Counted from the first letter of the stretch, positions 51,763 through 61,002 are shown. The stretch: 64,000 nt of DNA from Pseudomonas_S sp047607345 (GCA_047607345.1 JASGDF010000096.1:32189-96188); one strand, 5' to 3'. Made by a program: numbers and translations. The notes: a model not told the origin generated them from the letters alone.

Positions 51763-52758
51763 ATGCACGACCTGAATGATCTGTACTACTTCGCGATGGT
51801 GGTCGATCACGGTGGCTTCGCCGCGGCGGAACGCGCGCTGGGCATTCCCAAGTCGCGCCTGAGCCGGCGCATCAGCCAGCTGGAAACCGACCTGGGCGTG
51901 CGCCTGCTGCAACGCTCGACCCGGCGCTTCGCGGTCACCGACGTCGGCACCAGCGTGCACCGCCACGCCCAGACCATGCTGGCCGAGGCCCAGGCCGCGC
52001 GCGAGGTGGTGGACCGTCTCAGCGCCGAGCCGCGCGGGTTGGTGAGGGTCAGCGTGCCGGTGTCGCTGGCGCAGATCCAGCTGCCCAGGCTACTGCCGGA
52101 ATTCCTCAACAAGTATCCGAAGGTGCGGCTGCAGCTGAACATCAGCAACCGCCGCGTCGACGTGATCAACGAGGGCTACGACGTCTCGTTGCGCGTACGC
52201 TCGCGGCTGGACGACGATGGCAGTCTGGTGATGCGCAGCTTCGGCCAGGTGCAGGAGCTGTTGATTGCCAGTCCGAAGTACCTCGATCGCGCCGGGCGTC
52301 CGAAAACTCCGGAGGACCTGGCTCATCACACCACGATGAGCATCAGCGAGGACGAGGTGCACCAGCGCTGGGAGCTGCACGGCCCGAACGGCGAGGTGCG
52401 CCGGGTCGATCTGCAGCCGCGCGTGGCCGGCTTCGACTTCCCGTTGTTGCAGGCGATGGCCCGCGACGGCTTCGGCATCACGATGTTGCCGGAGACTGTC
52501 TGCGCCGAGGCCGTGCGCGCTGGCGAGCTCGAAGTGGTGCTGCCGGACTGGTCGTTGCCGCAGGGCATCTGTCATGCCGTGTTCGCCTCGCGCCGTGGTT
52601 TGCTGCCCGCGGTGCGGATGTTCATCGACTTCCTTGCCGAGCGTCTGCCGCGCGAGATCGAGCGCTCGCGCCTGGACTGCGGCGGCAACTGCGAGGAAGT
52701 GAAGGCCAAGCTCAAGCAGGCCAGCGAGCACCGTCTGCTGGCGGCGGAGGTCGACTGA
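51763..52758 (+). CDS. LysR-family transcriptional regulator
   Basis: This 331-residue protein begins MHDLNDLYYFAMVVDHGGFA with the LysR winged helix (AAERALGIPKSRLSRRISQL, residues 24-43) and an effector domain with GLVRVSVPVSLAQIQLPRLL. It has a somewhat long C-terminal tail (DCGGNCEEVKAKLKQASEHR). The CrgA-like subgroup next to azoreductase or NADH-quinone reductase genes often controls them in response to quinones or electrophiles. It is divergent from azoR, which is its likely target. Confidence 0.93.
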   Translation: MHDLNDLYYFAMVVDHGGFAAAERALGIPKSRLSRRISQLETDLGVRLLQRSTRRFAVTDVGTSVHRHAQTMLAEAQAAREVVDRLSAEPRGLVRVSVPVSLAQIQLPRLLPEFLNKYPKVRLQLNISNRRVDVINEGYDVSLRVRSRLDDDGSLVMRSFGQVQELLIASPKYLDRAGRPKTPEDLAHHTTMSISEDEVHQRWELHGPNGEVRRVDLQPRVAGFDFPLLQAMARDGFGITMLPETVCAEAVRAGELEVVLPDWSLPQGICHAVFASRRGLLPAVRMFIDFLAERLPREIERSRLDCGGNCEEVKAKLKQASEHRLLAAEVD

Positions 52759-52864
52759 GCAAATCCATGGCGGGCGTGCGAGAATGCCCGCCCGGCGGAG
52801 GTCCTGGATGCCGTGCGATGCGGTGTCTGCCGCAGCCGGCGCGGTTAGCGGATGCGGCACGAAC

Positions 52865-52954
52865 GGAGAGATGGCCGAGCGGTTTAAGGCACCGGTCTTG
52901 AAAACCGGCGAAGGGTCAAACCTTCCGTGGGTTCGAATCCCACTCTCTCCGCCA
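52865..52954 (+). tRNA. tRNA-Ser (anticodon UGA)
   Basis: The 90-nt sequence has a seven-base-pair acceptor stem GGAGAGA/TCTCTCC, a D-arm (GCCGAGCGGTTTAAGGC), an anticodon arm ACCGGTCTTGAAAACCGG giving anticodon TGA, a long serine-type variable arm (AAGGGTCAAACCTT), TTCGAAT in the T-loop and encoded GCCA at the 3' end. It reads UCA and related serine codons. Confidence 0.97.
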
Positions 52955-53064
52955 ACCCGGTCCAACGACGCTCCTCGGGATTGTCGTAGCCCAGCCGCCT
53001 TCCCCCGGGCGGTTGAAAGCGATCGATGGAACGTCGCCCCCGATGGCAGGCTTTCCCGCATCAG

Positions 53065-53856
53065 TTACTTGGCAATCACCGCCGTCCCCGAAGGCACCAT
53101 GTAGCACGCCTGTGCCTTCGCGCAGGCCTCGGCATTGATCTCGGCGATCTGGCTGGCCAGGTATTGCTCGGGCGTCAGGCCCATGCGGTTGCGGTAGGCG
53201 TTGTCGGCGTCGGCCTTGGCGACTTGTTCCTGTTCGCGCTGGCGTTCGGCGTTGGTGGCTTCGACCAGGGTCTTGACGCGCTGCTGCTGGGCCGCGGTGA
53301 GGTTCATCTGCTGCAGCACGTCCGGGTTGGGGCGGGCGCGGCCCAGGGTGATGTTCTGGATCTCGATCGGCAGGCCCTGCTCCTTGGCCAGTGTGCGCAC
53401 GTTCTCGGTCACCGCGTCGTCGATCTTCCTGGCGGTGTCCGGGTCGCTCATCATCCGGGTCATGTCGAAGCGCTTGACCTGATCGCGCACGATCGCCGCG
53501 TACTGGCTGGCGACGTTGTTCTTGAACCAGTCCGGGCCAAACCGCGACAGCAGCAGTGCAGGGGCGGTGATCCGGTATTGGATCTGGGTGGAGAAGTCCA
53601 GCAGGATGTTGTCGCTGGAGGAGAAGTCGTCGAAGGCCACCTGCACGGTCTGCGGGGTGACGTCCACGTAGACCGCCGAGGTGGTCCACCAAGCGTAGGT
53701 GCGCCCCGCGTCGCGTACGTCGTCCAGGCGCACGCCGCCCTTGCCGAAGAACACGGGCTTGTCGACCAGCACGGCCTGCTGGCCCGGTTCGGGGGAGACT
53801 ACGGTGCAGGCACAGAGCAGGTTTGCCATGGCGGCTGCCATCACGGCTTTCTTCAT
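53065..53856 (-). CDS. SPFH/band-7-domain lipoprotein
   Basis: The 263-residue protein has a short signal peptide with lipobox LCAC (cysteine near residue 17), then an SPFH (band 7/prohibitin) domain with SAVYVDVTPQTVQVAFDDF, LDFSTQIQYRI and FKNNVASQYAAIVRDQVKRF, and a helical C-terminus (ATNAERQREQEQVAKADADN). SPFH proteins scaffold membrane microdomains or proteases. The lipoprotein form would face the periplasm, unlike most bacterial flotillins. It stands alone, convergent with the tRNA. Confidence 0.85.
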   Translation of the reverse strand: MKKAVMAAAMANLLCACTVVSPEPGQQAVLVDKPVFFGKGGVRLDDVRDAGRTYAWWTTSAVYVDVTPQTVQVAFDDFSSSDNILLDFSTQIQYRITAPALLLSRFGPDWFKNNVASQYAAIVRDQVKRFDMTRMMSDPDTARKIDDAVTENVRTLAKEQGLPIEIQNITLGRARPNPDVLQQMNLTAAQQQRVKTLVEATNAERQREQEQVAKADADNAYRNRMGLTPEQYLASQIAEINAEACAKAQACYMVPSGTAVIAK

Positions 53857-54142
53857 CGATTTTCCCCTATGTGAATAGGCTAGGCTGGCGACCGCCGGAA
53901 GGCGAGGCAGGACTGGAAAGCCGCTCGGGAGACGCCGGCTCCAGAATGGCTTGCCGCGTATCTAAATGTATCAAAAAAGCCATCGAACGGCACGAAATGG
54001 CGGGTTTCTTGTCGGCAACGGCATGCAATGATCGCATCTCGCTATGGATCATGAATAGGGTAGGGAGGTGCCCGGAAAATGCTGCTTTTCGTTCAGTCGC
54101 GCAGTCGCAGCATCGCTCCCGTGGTCTGACGAGGAGCCCCAC

Positions 54143-54523
54143 ATGAACACCAAGAAGTCCATTGCCTGGTTGCTGGTCGGCGTCGCATCGTTGTCGGTGG
54201 CGGCCCCGGTCTTTGCCCAGGATTATTCCCGCGACGATGATCGTGGCCCGCGCCGCGACCATCGCGACGATGACGGCGGTCCGCGCCGCGATTACCGCGA
54301 CGAGGGTCCGCGTGATCGCGGCCCGGGCCCGGATCGCGATTGGCATCGCGGCGACCGCTACGACGGTCCGCGCTACGTGGTCGAGGATTACCGCCGCTAC
54401 GACCTGCCGCCGCCGCCGGACGACCGCCACCGCTGGGTGCGCGACCGCAACGGCGATTTCGTGCTGATCGCGATCACCACCGGCATCATCGCCGACCTGC
54501 TGCTGGGCGGCCCGCATCGCTGA
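54143..54523 (+). CDS. Small secreted RcnB-like protein, Arg/Asp-rich
   Basis: This 126-residue protein has a signal peptide (cut after APVFAQ), a low-complexity stretch of Asp/Arg/Gly/Pro (DYSRDDDRGPRRDHRDDDGG) and a C-terminal RcnB-like part with YRRYDLPPPPDDRHRWVRDR, then FVLIAITTGIIADLLLG. RcnB proteins are periplasmic and some affect nickel/cobalt balance. The Asp/Arg repeats may bind metal or polyanions. ATG 54143 follows GAGGAGCCCCAC. A strong terminator follows 11 bp after the stop. Confidence 0.75.
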   Translation: MNTKKSIAWLLVGVASLSVAAPVFAQDYSRDDDRGPRRDHRDDDGGPRRDYRDEGPRDRGPGPDRDWHRGDRYDGPRYVVEDYRRYDLPPPPDDRHRWVRDRNGDFVLIAITTGIIADLLLGGPHR

Positions 54524-54534
54524 GTGGCTTCCGG

Positions 54535-54560
54535 ATCCCCGCTTCGGCGGGGATTCTTTT
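54535..54560 (+). terminator. Rho-independent terminator after the RcnB-like gene
   Basis: A perfect 8-bp stem ATCCCCGC/GCGGGGAT with a TTCG tetraloop is followed by TCTTTT. It directly follows the RcnB-like gene. Confidence 0.88.
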
Positions 54561-54629
54561 GGTGCTGCTCGCGTCGGCCACGGACGACATCGCCGTAGGT
54601 GCTGGTCGTCGTTGGAGGCGGGCGCTTGT

Positions 54630-54652
54630 GTGGGAGGGACTTCAGTCCCGAC
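54630..54652. repeat. Family A palindromic repeat, diverged single unit
   Basis: GTGGGAGGGACTTCAGTCCC and GAC form a small palindrome similar to GTAGGAGCGACTTCAGTCGCGA elsewhere in the window. It lies in the 381-bp gap between the RcnB-like gene and the flavin oxidoreductase gene; apart from the terminator, nothing else was recognised there. Confidence 0.65.
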
Positions 54653-54904
54653 GTCTGGTCGGTGCAGCCGGTCGGCACTGGACTGAGTGCCGTCGGCATG
54701 CCGACCGATGCCATTCCCGCGATCACCGCTCCATACGGACAGTGCCATCTTTTTTCCGTTTCCTGGCAGGATCTGTCGCATCGATGCAAGGGCATCCCGG
54801 GCTTCCCGGCTGGAACGCTGTAGCGCCATCGGTCGGACGCCATGCCGCTGGCTTTGCCAGGTAGTGGCCCCATCTCGGATGGCATCCCGTCTGGAATGCC
54901 GCCG

Positions 54905-55906
54905 ATGATCCCGATTTCCGTGCTCGACCTGGCGCCGGTTTGCGAAGGCAGCGACGCCACGCATGCGTTCGCCAACATGCTCGATCTGGCGCAGCATGCC
55001 GAGCGCTGGGGCTACCGGCGCTACTGGCTGGCCGAGCACCACAACATGCCGGGCATCGCCAGCGCGGCGACCGCGGTGCTGATCGGCCACGTTGCCGGCG
55101 GGACCCGGACGATCCGCGTCGGCGCCGGCGGCATCATGCTGCCCAACCACGCGCCGCTGCAGGTGGCCGAGCAGTTCGGCACGCTGGCCTCGCTGTATCC
55201 GGGGCGCATCGATCTGGGTCTGGGGCGCGCGCCGGGCACCGACCAGCCGACCGCGCGAGCGCTGCGCCGCTATTTCGATGGTGCGGACAGCTTCCCGCAG
55301 GACGTGACCGAACTGCTGCGCTACTTCGAGCCAGCTGTCGAAGGGCAGCTGGTGCGCGCAGTGCCCGGGGCGGGCATCGCGGTGCCGGTGTGGCTTCTCG
55401 GCTCCAGCCTGTTCAGTGCGCGGCTGGCTGCCGTGCTGGGGTTGCCGTTCGCGTTCGCCTCGCATTTCGCTCCGGATGCGATGGACGAGGCACTGGCGAT
55501 CTATCGGCGCGATTTCCGGCCTTCGGCGCGGTTGCAGGCGCCCCATGCGCTGCTGGCGCTGAACGTGGTCGCGGCGGATTCGCGGGACCAGGCCAGGCGG
55601 CTGTTCACCAGCCAGCAGCAGGCGTTCGTCAACCTCCGGCGTGGGCACCCCGGCAAGATCCCGGTCCCGATCGACGACATCGAGACCTACTGGCAGCCGC
55701 ACGAAAAATTCGGGGTCGAGAATGCGCTGGCCTGCACGGTGCTGGGCGACCCGAGCGAGGTGGTGCAGGGGCTGGCCGACTTCGCCGCGCGCCATCGTCC
55801 GGACGAATTGATGCTGACCGCGAACATCCATGAGCATGCCGCGCGTCTGCGCTCGTTCGAACTGGCGGCGAGGGCCTGGCAGCGGCATCACGGGCAGCCA
55901 GCCTGA
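54905..55906 (+). CDS. LLM-class flavin-dependent oxidoreductase
   Basis: This 333-residue luciferase-like monooxygenase family protein begins MIPISVLDLAPVCEG and has ERWGYRRYWLAEHHNMPGIA, TIRVGAGGIMLPNHAPL, VAEQFGTLASLYPGRIDLGL and GRAPGTDQPT, a pattern shared with E. coli YhbW-type proteins. It uses reduced flavin; the reaction is unknown. ATG 54905 is preferred; an ATG three codons earlier is possible. It converges on exoD. Confidence 0.92.
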   Translation: MIPISVLDLAPVCEGSDATHAFANMLDLAQHAERWGYRRYWLAEHHNMPGIASAATAVLIGHVAGGTRTIRVGAGGIMLPNHAPLQVAEQFGTLASLYPGRIDLGLGRAPGTDQPTARALRRYFDGADSFPQDVTELLRYFEPAVEGQLVRAVPGAGIAVPVWLLGSSLFSARLAAVLGLPFAFASHFAPDAMDEALAIYRRDFRPSARLQAPHALLALNVVAADSRDQARRLFTSQQQAFVNLRRGHPGKIPVPIDDIETYWQPHEKFGVENALACTVLGDPSEVVQGLADFAARHRPDELMLTANIHEHAARLRSFELAARAWQRHHGQPA

Positions 55907-55950
55907 CGGGGAACTGAAGATCGCCACGGTGCGGCTCTCCAGCGGCGGAT

Positions 55951-56598
55951 TCAGCGCAGGTGCGCGAGCCAGCCGCCGAACAGCTCCACCAGTTGGTCCG
56001 AGGTGATCCCAAACACGGCCACGCAGATGCCCGCGGCGATCCAGCAGCCCAGCATCAGGGTGCCGTCGCGCTCCAGCAATGCCAGCGCGAACAGCAGCAG
56101 GATCACGCCGAACAGGTAGTTGGTGAACGGGATCGGTAGCGACAGCAGCAGGCCGGTGAGTGCGATCAGCGCACCGCTGAACATGCGTGCGGGCAGCGGC
56201 GACAGCAGCAGGTCCAGGCGTGGCTTGAGCAGCCGGTCCAGCCAGCGCAGCAAGGGCGCGATCTTGCCCATGAAGCGGCGGGTGGTGCTGCGGCGTGGGC
56301 CACGCTCGCCGATGAGGCGTGGCAGCCACGGGTTGCGCATGCCGAACAGCATCTGCAGGCCGATCAGGATCACCAGCGGTCCGCTGACCGCGCCGCCGAC
56401 GCCCGGGATCGGGATGAAGGCTGGCAGGACCGCCACGAACAGGAACACCCCGAAACCGCTCTGCTGCAGCGTGGCCAGGATGTTGCGAAGGGTCAGTACC
56501 GCCTCGTCGTCGCCGATCGTGAAGTGCGCCAGCAACATGCGGATGCCTTCGTTGCGGTAGCGCGGATCCCCCGTGGCCGGCTCATCCGACGATGTCAT
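55951..56598 (-). CDS. ExoD-family membrane protein
   Basis: The 215-residue protein has an N-terminal cytoplasmic helix pair (LLAHFTIGDDEAVLTLRNIL), several hydrophobic segments (FGVFLFVAVLPAFIPIPGVG, ALIALTGLLLSLPIPFTNYL) and the middle GPRRSTTRRFMGKIAPLLRW of the exopolysaccharide synthesis ExoD family. In rhizobia ExoD affects exopolysaccharide and alkaline tolerance; its molecular role is unclear. Its start overlaps the corC-like gene by 17 bp, so the two are co-transcribed. Confidence 0.88.
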   Translation of the reverse strand: MTSSDEPATGDPRYRNEGIRMLLAHFTIGDDEAVLTLRNILATLQQSGFGVFLFVAVLPAFIPIPGVGGAVSGPLVILIGLQMLFGMRNPWLPRLIGERGPRRSTTRRFMGKIAPLLRWLDRLLKPRLDLLLSPLPARMFSGALIALTGLLLSLPIPFTNYLFGVILLLFALALLERDGTLMLGCWIAAGICVAVFGITSDQLVELFGGWLAHLR

Positions 56599-57895
56599 CG
56601 CTGTCCTCTTCCTCCAGGCGGCGCAGCAGCAGCTTGTCGATGCGGGCGCCGTCCAGGTCGACGATCTCGATGCGCCAGCCGGCCCAGTCGAAGTACTCGC
56701 CGGCGTGTGGGATACGCCCGAAGTAGTAGATGCACAGGCCGGCCAGCGTGTGGTAGTCGCCTTCCTGCGCGTTCGGCAGCTCGGCGCCGCCCAGTACCTC
56801 GCGCAGTTCCTCCACCGGCAGCGAGCCGTCGATCAGCAGCGAGCCGTCCTCGCGGGTCACCACCAGCGCATCCTCGTCGGTGTTTTCCACCGCCTGCAGG
56901 CGGCCGACCACCGCGCCCATCAGGTCGCTGATCGTGACCAGGCCGCGGATCTCGCCGTACTCGTCGACCACCAGCGCCATCGACTGCTGCTCCTCGCGGA
57001 AGATCTCCAGCAGCTTCATCGCGTGGGTGGACTCGGAGACGAACAGGGTCTCGCGCAGCTGCCCGAACAAGCGGGTGCCACCGTGCTCAAGCTGCGAAAC
57101 CAGCGACTTCACCTCGAGCACGCCGACGATGTCCTGGTCGTTGTCGCGATAGACCGGGTAGCGCGAGAACTCGTGCTCGCGCATCAGCGCGAGGTTCTTG
57201 TCCGGCGCGGCGTTCGCGTCCAGCCAGGCGATCCGGTTGCGCGGCGTCATCAGGCTGTCGGCGGTGCGGTCGCCCAGACGCATGACCCGATTCATCATGT
57301 CGCGTTCGTGGCTGTCGATGACCCCGGCCTCGTGGCTCTCGGCCACCAGCATGCGGATCTCCTCCTCGGTCACCGAGGCCGATTCGTCCTTGCCGAGGCC
57401 GAGCAGGCGCAGCACCAACCTGGTCGAGCGGGCCAGCACCCAGACGAACGGGGCGCCGATCCGGGCGAGCCACGACATGGGTAGGGCGACAAATCCGGCA
57501 AAGGTCTCCGGCCGGGTCAATGCCAAGCGTTTGGGCACCAGTTCGCCGAAGATCAGCGTGATGAAGGTGATCAGGACGATCGCCAGCGCCTTGCCGATGG
57601 TCTCGGCGTAGGCCAGCGACGGGATCGCCGCGGCCAGCTGGGCGCCGATCACCTCGCCGATCGCGTCGCCACCCAGCACGCCGGTCAGGATGCCGATCGC
57701 GGTGATGCCGATCTGCACCGTGGACAGGAAGTTCTCGGGGTTCTCGGCCAGCGCCAGCGCCCTCTCGGCGCGCTTGCTGGACTGGGCCATCTGCTTGAGC
57801 CGGCTCTTGCGCGAGGTCATCAGCGACATCTCCGACATGGCGAAGAAGCCGTTCAGCAGGATCAGGGCGAATACGATGATGAGCAGCTCAAGCAC
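56582..57895 (-). CDS. CNNM/CorC-HlyC-family membrane protein
   Basis: This 437-residue protein has an N-terminal DUF21/CNNM membrane domain (about 1-190, ending near the EIRMLV region), two CBS domains (about 210-330, with NRIAWLDANAAPDKNLALMR and IRGLVTISDLMGAVVG), and a C-terminal CorC_HlyC domain (about 345-425, ELPNAQEGDYHTLAGLCIYY). CNNM/CorC proteins export or balance magnesium and some other divalent ions. It is upstream of exoD on the same strand and divergent from the DUF47 gene. Confidence 0.93.
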   Translation of the reverse strand: MLELLIIVFALILLNGFFAMSEMSLMTSRKSRLKQMAQSSKRAERALALAENPENFLSTVQIGITAIGILTGVLGGDAIGEVIGAQLAAAIPSLAYAETIGKALAIVLITFITLIFGELVPKRLALTRPETFAGFVALPMSWLARIGAPFVWVLARSTRLVLRLLGLGKDESASVTEEEIRMLVAESHEAGVIDSHERDMMNRVMRLGDRTADSLMTPRNRIAWLDANAAPDKNLALMREHEFSRYPVYRDNDQDIVGVLEVKSLVSQLEHGGTRLFGQLRETLFVSESTHAMKLLEIFREEQQSMALVVDEYGEIRGLVTISDLMGAVVGRLQAVENTDEDALVVTREDGSLLIDGSLPVEELREVLGGAELPNAQEGDYHTLAGLCIYYFGRIPHAGEYFDWAGWRIEIVDLDGARIDKLLLRRLEEEDSDDIVG

Positions 57896-58090
57896 GGGCG
57901 TCTTCCCCGGTCGGTGGAGGGGAGGGCGTCGTGAAGCGGTGGCCGGCGCGCGCGGCGCGGCAGGGGAATATAGGGTCGTCGTCCATAGGGTGCGCCCGGG
58001 GGCGCAGGGCGAATGTTAGCAAAATCCCGGTCAGCATCGGTCAGTTCCGCGCGGCCCGCCGTGAAGGTGGATATCGTCCGGATACCAGAA

Positions 58091-58108
58091 TGGTCATCCA
58101 GCGGTCAT
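58091..58108 (+). promoter_or_regulatory. Possible Pho box upstream of the DUF47-Pit pair
   Basis: Direct repeats TGGTCAT and CGGTCAT, spaced 11 bp start to start, resemble the PhoB box (CTGTCAT-N4-CTGTCAT). A second pair, CGGTCAG at 58028 and 58038, lies upstream. They are 50 bp before the DUF47 ATG, a fitting place for phosphate control of a phosphate transporter operon. The match is imperfect. Confidence 0.4.
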
Positions 58109-58157
58109 AATTCCGCTCCGGTGCCGTCCCTCCGCGACGGCAGGATACTTCTTACGC

Positions 58158-58784
58158 ATGTTCTCCCTGCAGACCATCTTCGGTTCCGGCAAGCAGTTCT
58201 ACACGTTGTTGAACGAGGCGGCCGAGGCGGCCTACGACAGCACCAAGGCGCTGCATTCGACGATGCGCGATGCCGACCGGCGGCCGGCGCTCGACGCGTT
58301 CAAGCTGGCGCGCCTGCGCGAGCGCGCAGCCTCGGACAAGATCGGCCAGGCGCTGGTCGACAGCTTCATGACCCCGATCGAACGCGAGGACATCGAAGCG
58401 CTGGGTTCGGCGCTGTACAAGATCCCCAAGCAGGTCGAGAAGTTCGCCGACCGTTACTCGCTGGCGACCCAGCACCTGGCCCATATCGATTTCGCCCCGC
58501 GCGCGGCGATGCTGGAGCAGGCCGCCTCGGTGGTGGTGGAGATGGTGCGCGAGCTGCCGGCGATGAACATCGACCGCATGACCGCGCTCAACGACAAGCT
58601 GCGGATGCTGGAGAACGAGGCCGACCGGCTGATGCTGGAGCTGTACCGCGACATCTATTCCGGCCGCCTGGACAACCTGCAGATGTTCCTGCTCAAGGAA
58701 TTCTTTGAAATCCTGGAGAAGGCCATCGACCGTTGCCGCGAGGCCGGCGTGGTGGTCTACCAGATCGTGCTGAAGAATTCCTGA
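58158..58784 (+). CDS. DUF47 (PhoU-like) Pit accessory protein
   Basis: The 208-residue, mostly helical protein begins MFSLQTIFGSGKQFYTLLNE and has DSFMTPIEREDIEALGSALY, the DUF47/PhoU-like core, with EILEKAIDRCREAGVVVYQI at the C-terminus. Such proteins accompany Pit phosphate transporters and modulate them. It is followed by the Pit gene with a gap of about 140 bp. Confidence 0.93.
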   Translation: MFSLQTIFGSGKQFYTLLNEAAEAAYDSTKALHSTMRDADRRPALDAFKLARLRERAASDKIGQALVDSFMTPIEREDIEALGSALYKIPKQVEKFADRYSLATQHLAHIDFAPRAAMLEQAASVVVEMVRELPAMNIDRMTALNDKLRMLENEADRLMLELYRDIYSGRLDNLQMFLLKEFFEILEKAIDRCREAGVVVYQIVLKNS

Positions 58785-58923
58785 TGGCCGGGTCGCGGGT
58801 CGCTTGCGTTTCCGGTTGCGGGAACAGGGATGTCGGCCGCGCCGGCGTCTCTGGGTCGTGCCTTCCCGTCCTTCCCGTCCGCCGCTGCGCCGCCGCGCGG
58901 CTGGACTCGAGGGGGCAGCCGCG

Positions 58924-60045
58924 ATGCTGAGTCTGGTTCTGGTAGTGATCCTGGCCGCGCTCGTCTTCGAGTTCATCAACGGCTTCCACGACACCGCCAA
59001 CTCCATCGCCACGGTGGTGGCGACCAAGGTGCTTTCGCCCGGCTGGGCGGTGATGCTGGCCGCGGCGATGAACCTGGTCGGCGCGCTGACCGGCACCGCG
59101 GTGGCGCTGACGATCTCCTCCGGCCTGCTCGATACCAACGTGATCGAGGTGACCCCGCAGGTGGTGCTGTGCGCGCTGCTGGGCGGCATCATCTGGAACC
59201 TGATCACCTGGTGGAAGGGGCTGCCGTCCTCGTCCTCGCACGCGCTGATCGGCGGTCTGTGTGGCGCTGGCCTGGCCGCCGCTCACAACAACTGGCACGT
59301 GCTGATCTGGTCGCAGAATGTCGGTGACTGGGTCAAGAACAAGGGCTTGCTGTGGAAGGTGTTCGTGCCGATGATCACCTCGCCGGTCGCCGGTTTCATC
59401 CTCGGCATCGGGGTGATGCTGCTGCTGTGGGCGATCATCGCCGGTATGGCCAGGATCGGTGGGCCGATCGGGCGGCTGGCCCGGCCGCGCTGGGTCAATG
59501 CCTTCTTCGGCAAGGCGCAGATCGCCTCGGCCGCTTACATGGGCTACGCGCACGGGCACAACGATGCGCAGAAGACCATGGGCATCATCGCGATGACCCT
59601 GCTGGGCGCGCAATCGGTCGGCGCGCTGGACGAGCTGCCGCAGTGGCTGTCGTTCCTGCATCCGGACGCGCATGCCGGCGATGGCATCCCGATGTGGATC
59701 GTGCTGGCTTGCGCGCTGGTGATGGCGGCCGGCACCGCCTCGGGCGGCTGGAAGATCATCAAGACGCTGGGTCACAAGATGGTCAAGCTGCACCCGATCC
59801 ACGGCTTCGCCGCGGAAACCAGCTCGGCCACGATCCTGACCCTGGCCGCGCACTTCGGCATGCCGGTCTCGACCACCCACAGCATCTCGACCGCGATCAT
59901 GGGCGTGGGTTACGCCAAGAACCCGCGCTCGCTGCGGCTCGGGGTGATCGAGCGGATCGTCTGGGCCTGGATCCTGACGATCCCGGCGGCCGGTGGCGTG
60001 GCCTACCTGATCCTGCGTGGTTTCGAGTTGTTCGGCTGGGCCTAG
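58924..60045 (+). CDS. pit: Inorganic phosphate transporter, PiT family
   Basis: This 373-residue membrane protein has the two PiT signatures: FINGFHDTANSIATVVATKV near the N-terminus and YAHGHNDAQKTMGIIA in the second half, with PVSTTHSISTAIMGVG. About ten transmembrane spans are visible. It takes up phosphate (with metal) in exchange for protons or sodium. ATG 58924 is chosen; the longer frame is Arg-rich and out of family. It forms a pair with the DUF47 gene. Confidence 0.95.
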   Translation: MLSLVLVVILAALVFEFINGFHDTANSIATVVATKVLSPGWAVMLAAAMNLVGALTGTAVALTISSGLLDTNVIEVTPQVVLCALLGGIIWNLITWWKGLPSSSSHALIGGLCGAGLAAAHNNWHVLIWSQNVGDWVKNKGLLWKVFVPMITSPVAGFILGIGVMLLLWAIIAGMARIGGPIGRLARPRWVNAFFGKAQIASAAYMGYAHGHNDAQKTMGIIAMTLLGAQSVGALDELPQWLSFLHPDAHAGDGIPMWIVLACALVMAAGTASGGWKIIKTLGHKMVKLHPIHGFAAETSSATILTLAAHFGMPVSTTHSISTAIMGVGYAKNPRSLRLGVIERIVWAWILTIPAAGGVAYLILRGFELFGWA

Positions 60046-60207
60046 GTCCACGGCAGGGCGGGCTTGCCCGGTTCCGGGTTTCCCGTGCAGAGCCCCGGTC
60101 GTGCGGGCCTGGCGTTGGGCTCTGAGCGAATTGCTCCAGTGGCGCAGCGGCCGTGTCTTGCGACATCGGCCGTCATCGTCGTCCGATTATCATGGACGCA
60201 CTGGTGA

Positions 60208-61002
60208 ATGCGGGCGGAGTCGTCGTTGAGCGTGGTGCGTGCGGGATTGCTGGGGCTGGCGCTGGCGGGTAGCGCGGTTGCATTGGCGGCCGACAAGGTG
60301 CGCGATCCGGACGCGCTGTGGCGGATCGTCAGCACGCGCTGCAATGCGCAGGCGTTGACGCGTCCGGCGGACTGCGTGGCGGTCTGGGCGGACCCGGCGC
60401 GCAATTCGGCGGTGCTGAAGGATCATCACGGCGACTTCCAATACTTGCTGCTGCCGTTGCGGCGCGTCACCGGTATCGAGGATCCGCAGTTGCTGCGGCC
60501 CGGGACCCCGAACTACTTCGGCGTGGCCTGGCAGGCGCGTGGTTTCGTCGAGCGGGCGCTGGGCCGCCCGCTGCCGCGCCGCTACATGAGCCTGGCCCTG
60601 AACTCGCCGCATGGACGTTCGCAGGAACAGCTGCATGTCCACCTGGATTGCCTGCGCGCCGATGTCGCCGAGGTGCTGGCGCGGCAGGCGCCGGTGATCG
60701 GCGAGCATTTCGCGCCGCTGCCCGAGCCGTTGCGTGGCCACGCCTACCTGGCCCGCTACCTACCGGGCGAGACGCTGACTGCCGATCCGGTGCACCTGTT
60801 GGCGCAGGCACTGCCGCCCGGGGATGGCGTAGGGCACTACTCACTGGTGGTCGCCGGCGCCGAGGACCGGCGCGGACCGGGTTTCGTGGTGCTGGCGACC
60901 CGGCTGGACGAGGTCGCGGCCAATTTCGCCAGTGGCGAGGAATTGCAGGACCACGCCTGCGGCGCGGTCACGGGCGCTAAGGCGCTGGATGGGGTTCTGT
61001 AG
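60208..61002 (+). CDS. cdh: CDP-diacylglycerol diphosphatase
   Basis: The 264-residue protein has an N-terminal signal/anchor (VVRAGLLGLALAGSAVALAA), then DALWRIVSTRCNAQALT, HHGDFQYLLLPLRRVTGIED, LNSPHGRSQEQLHVHLDCLR with the HIT-like HxHxD, the Cdh family signature. It splits CDP-diacylglycerol into CMP and phosphatidate. The stop codon TAG is part of the palindromic repeat that follows (GTAGGAGCG), so the repeat touches the coding end. Confidence 0.92.
   Translation: MRAESSLSVVRAGLLGLALAGSAVALAADKVRDPDALWRIVSTRCNAQALTRPADCVAVWADPARNSAVLKDHHGDFQYLLLPLRRVTGIEDPQLLRPGTPNYFGVAWQARGFVERALGRPLPRRYMSLALNSPHGRSQEQLHVHLDCLRADVAEVLARQAPVIGEHFAPLPEPLRGHAYLARYLPGETLTADPVHLLAQALPPGDGVGHYSLVVAGAEDRRGPGFVVLATRLDEVAANFASGEELQDHACGAVTGAKALDGVL

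Noticed and set aside
53867..56329. An 820-codon minus-strand open frame
   Set aside because: It is antisense to the RcnB-like and flavin oxidoreductase genes and overlaps exoD in another frame; its composition is typical of antisense GC-rich sequence.
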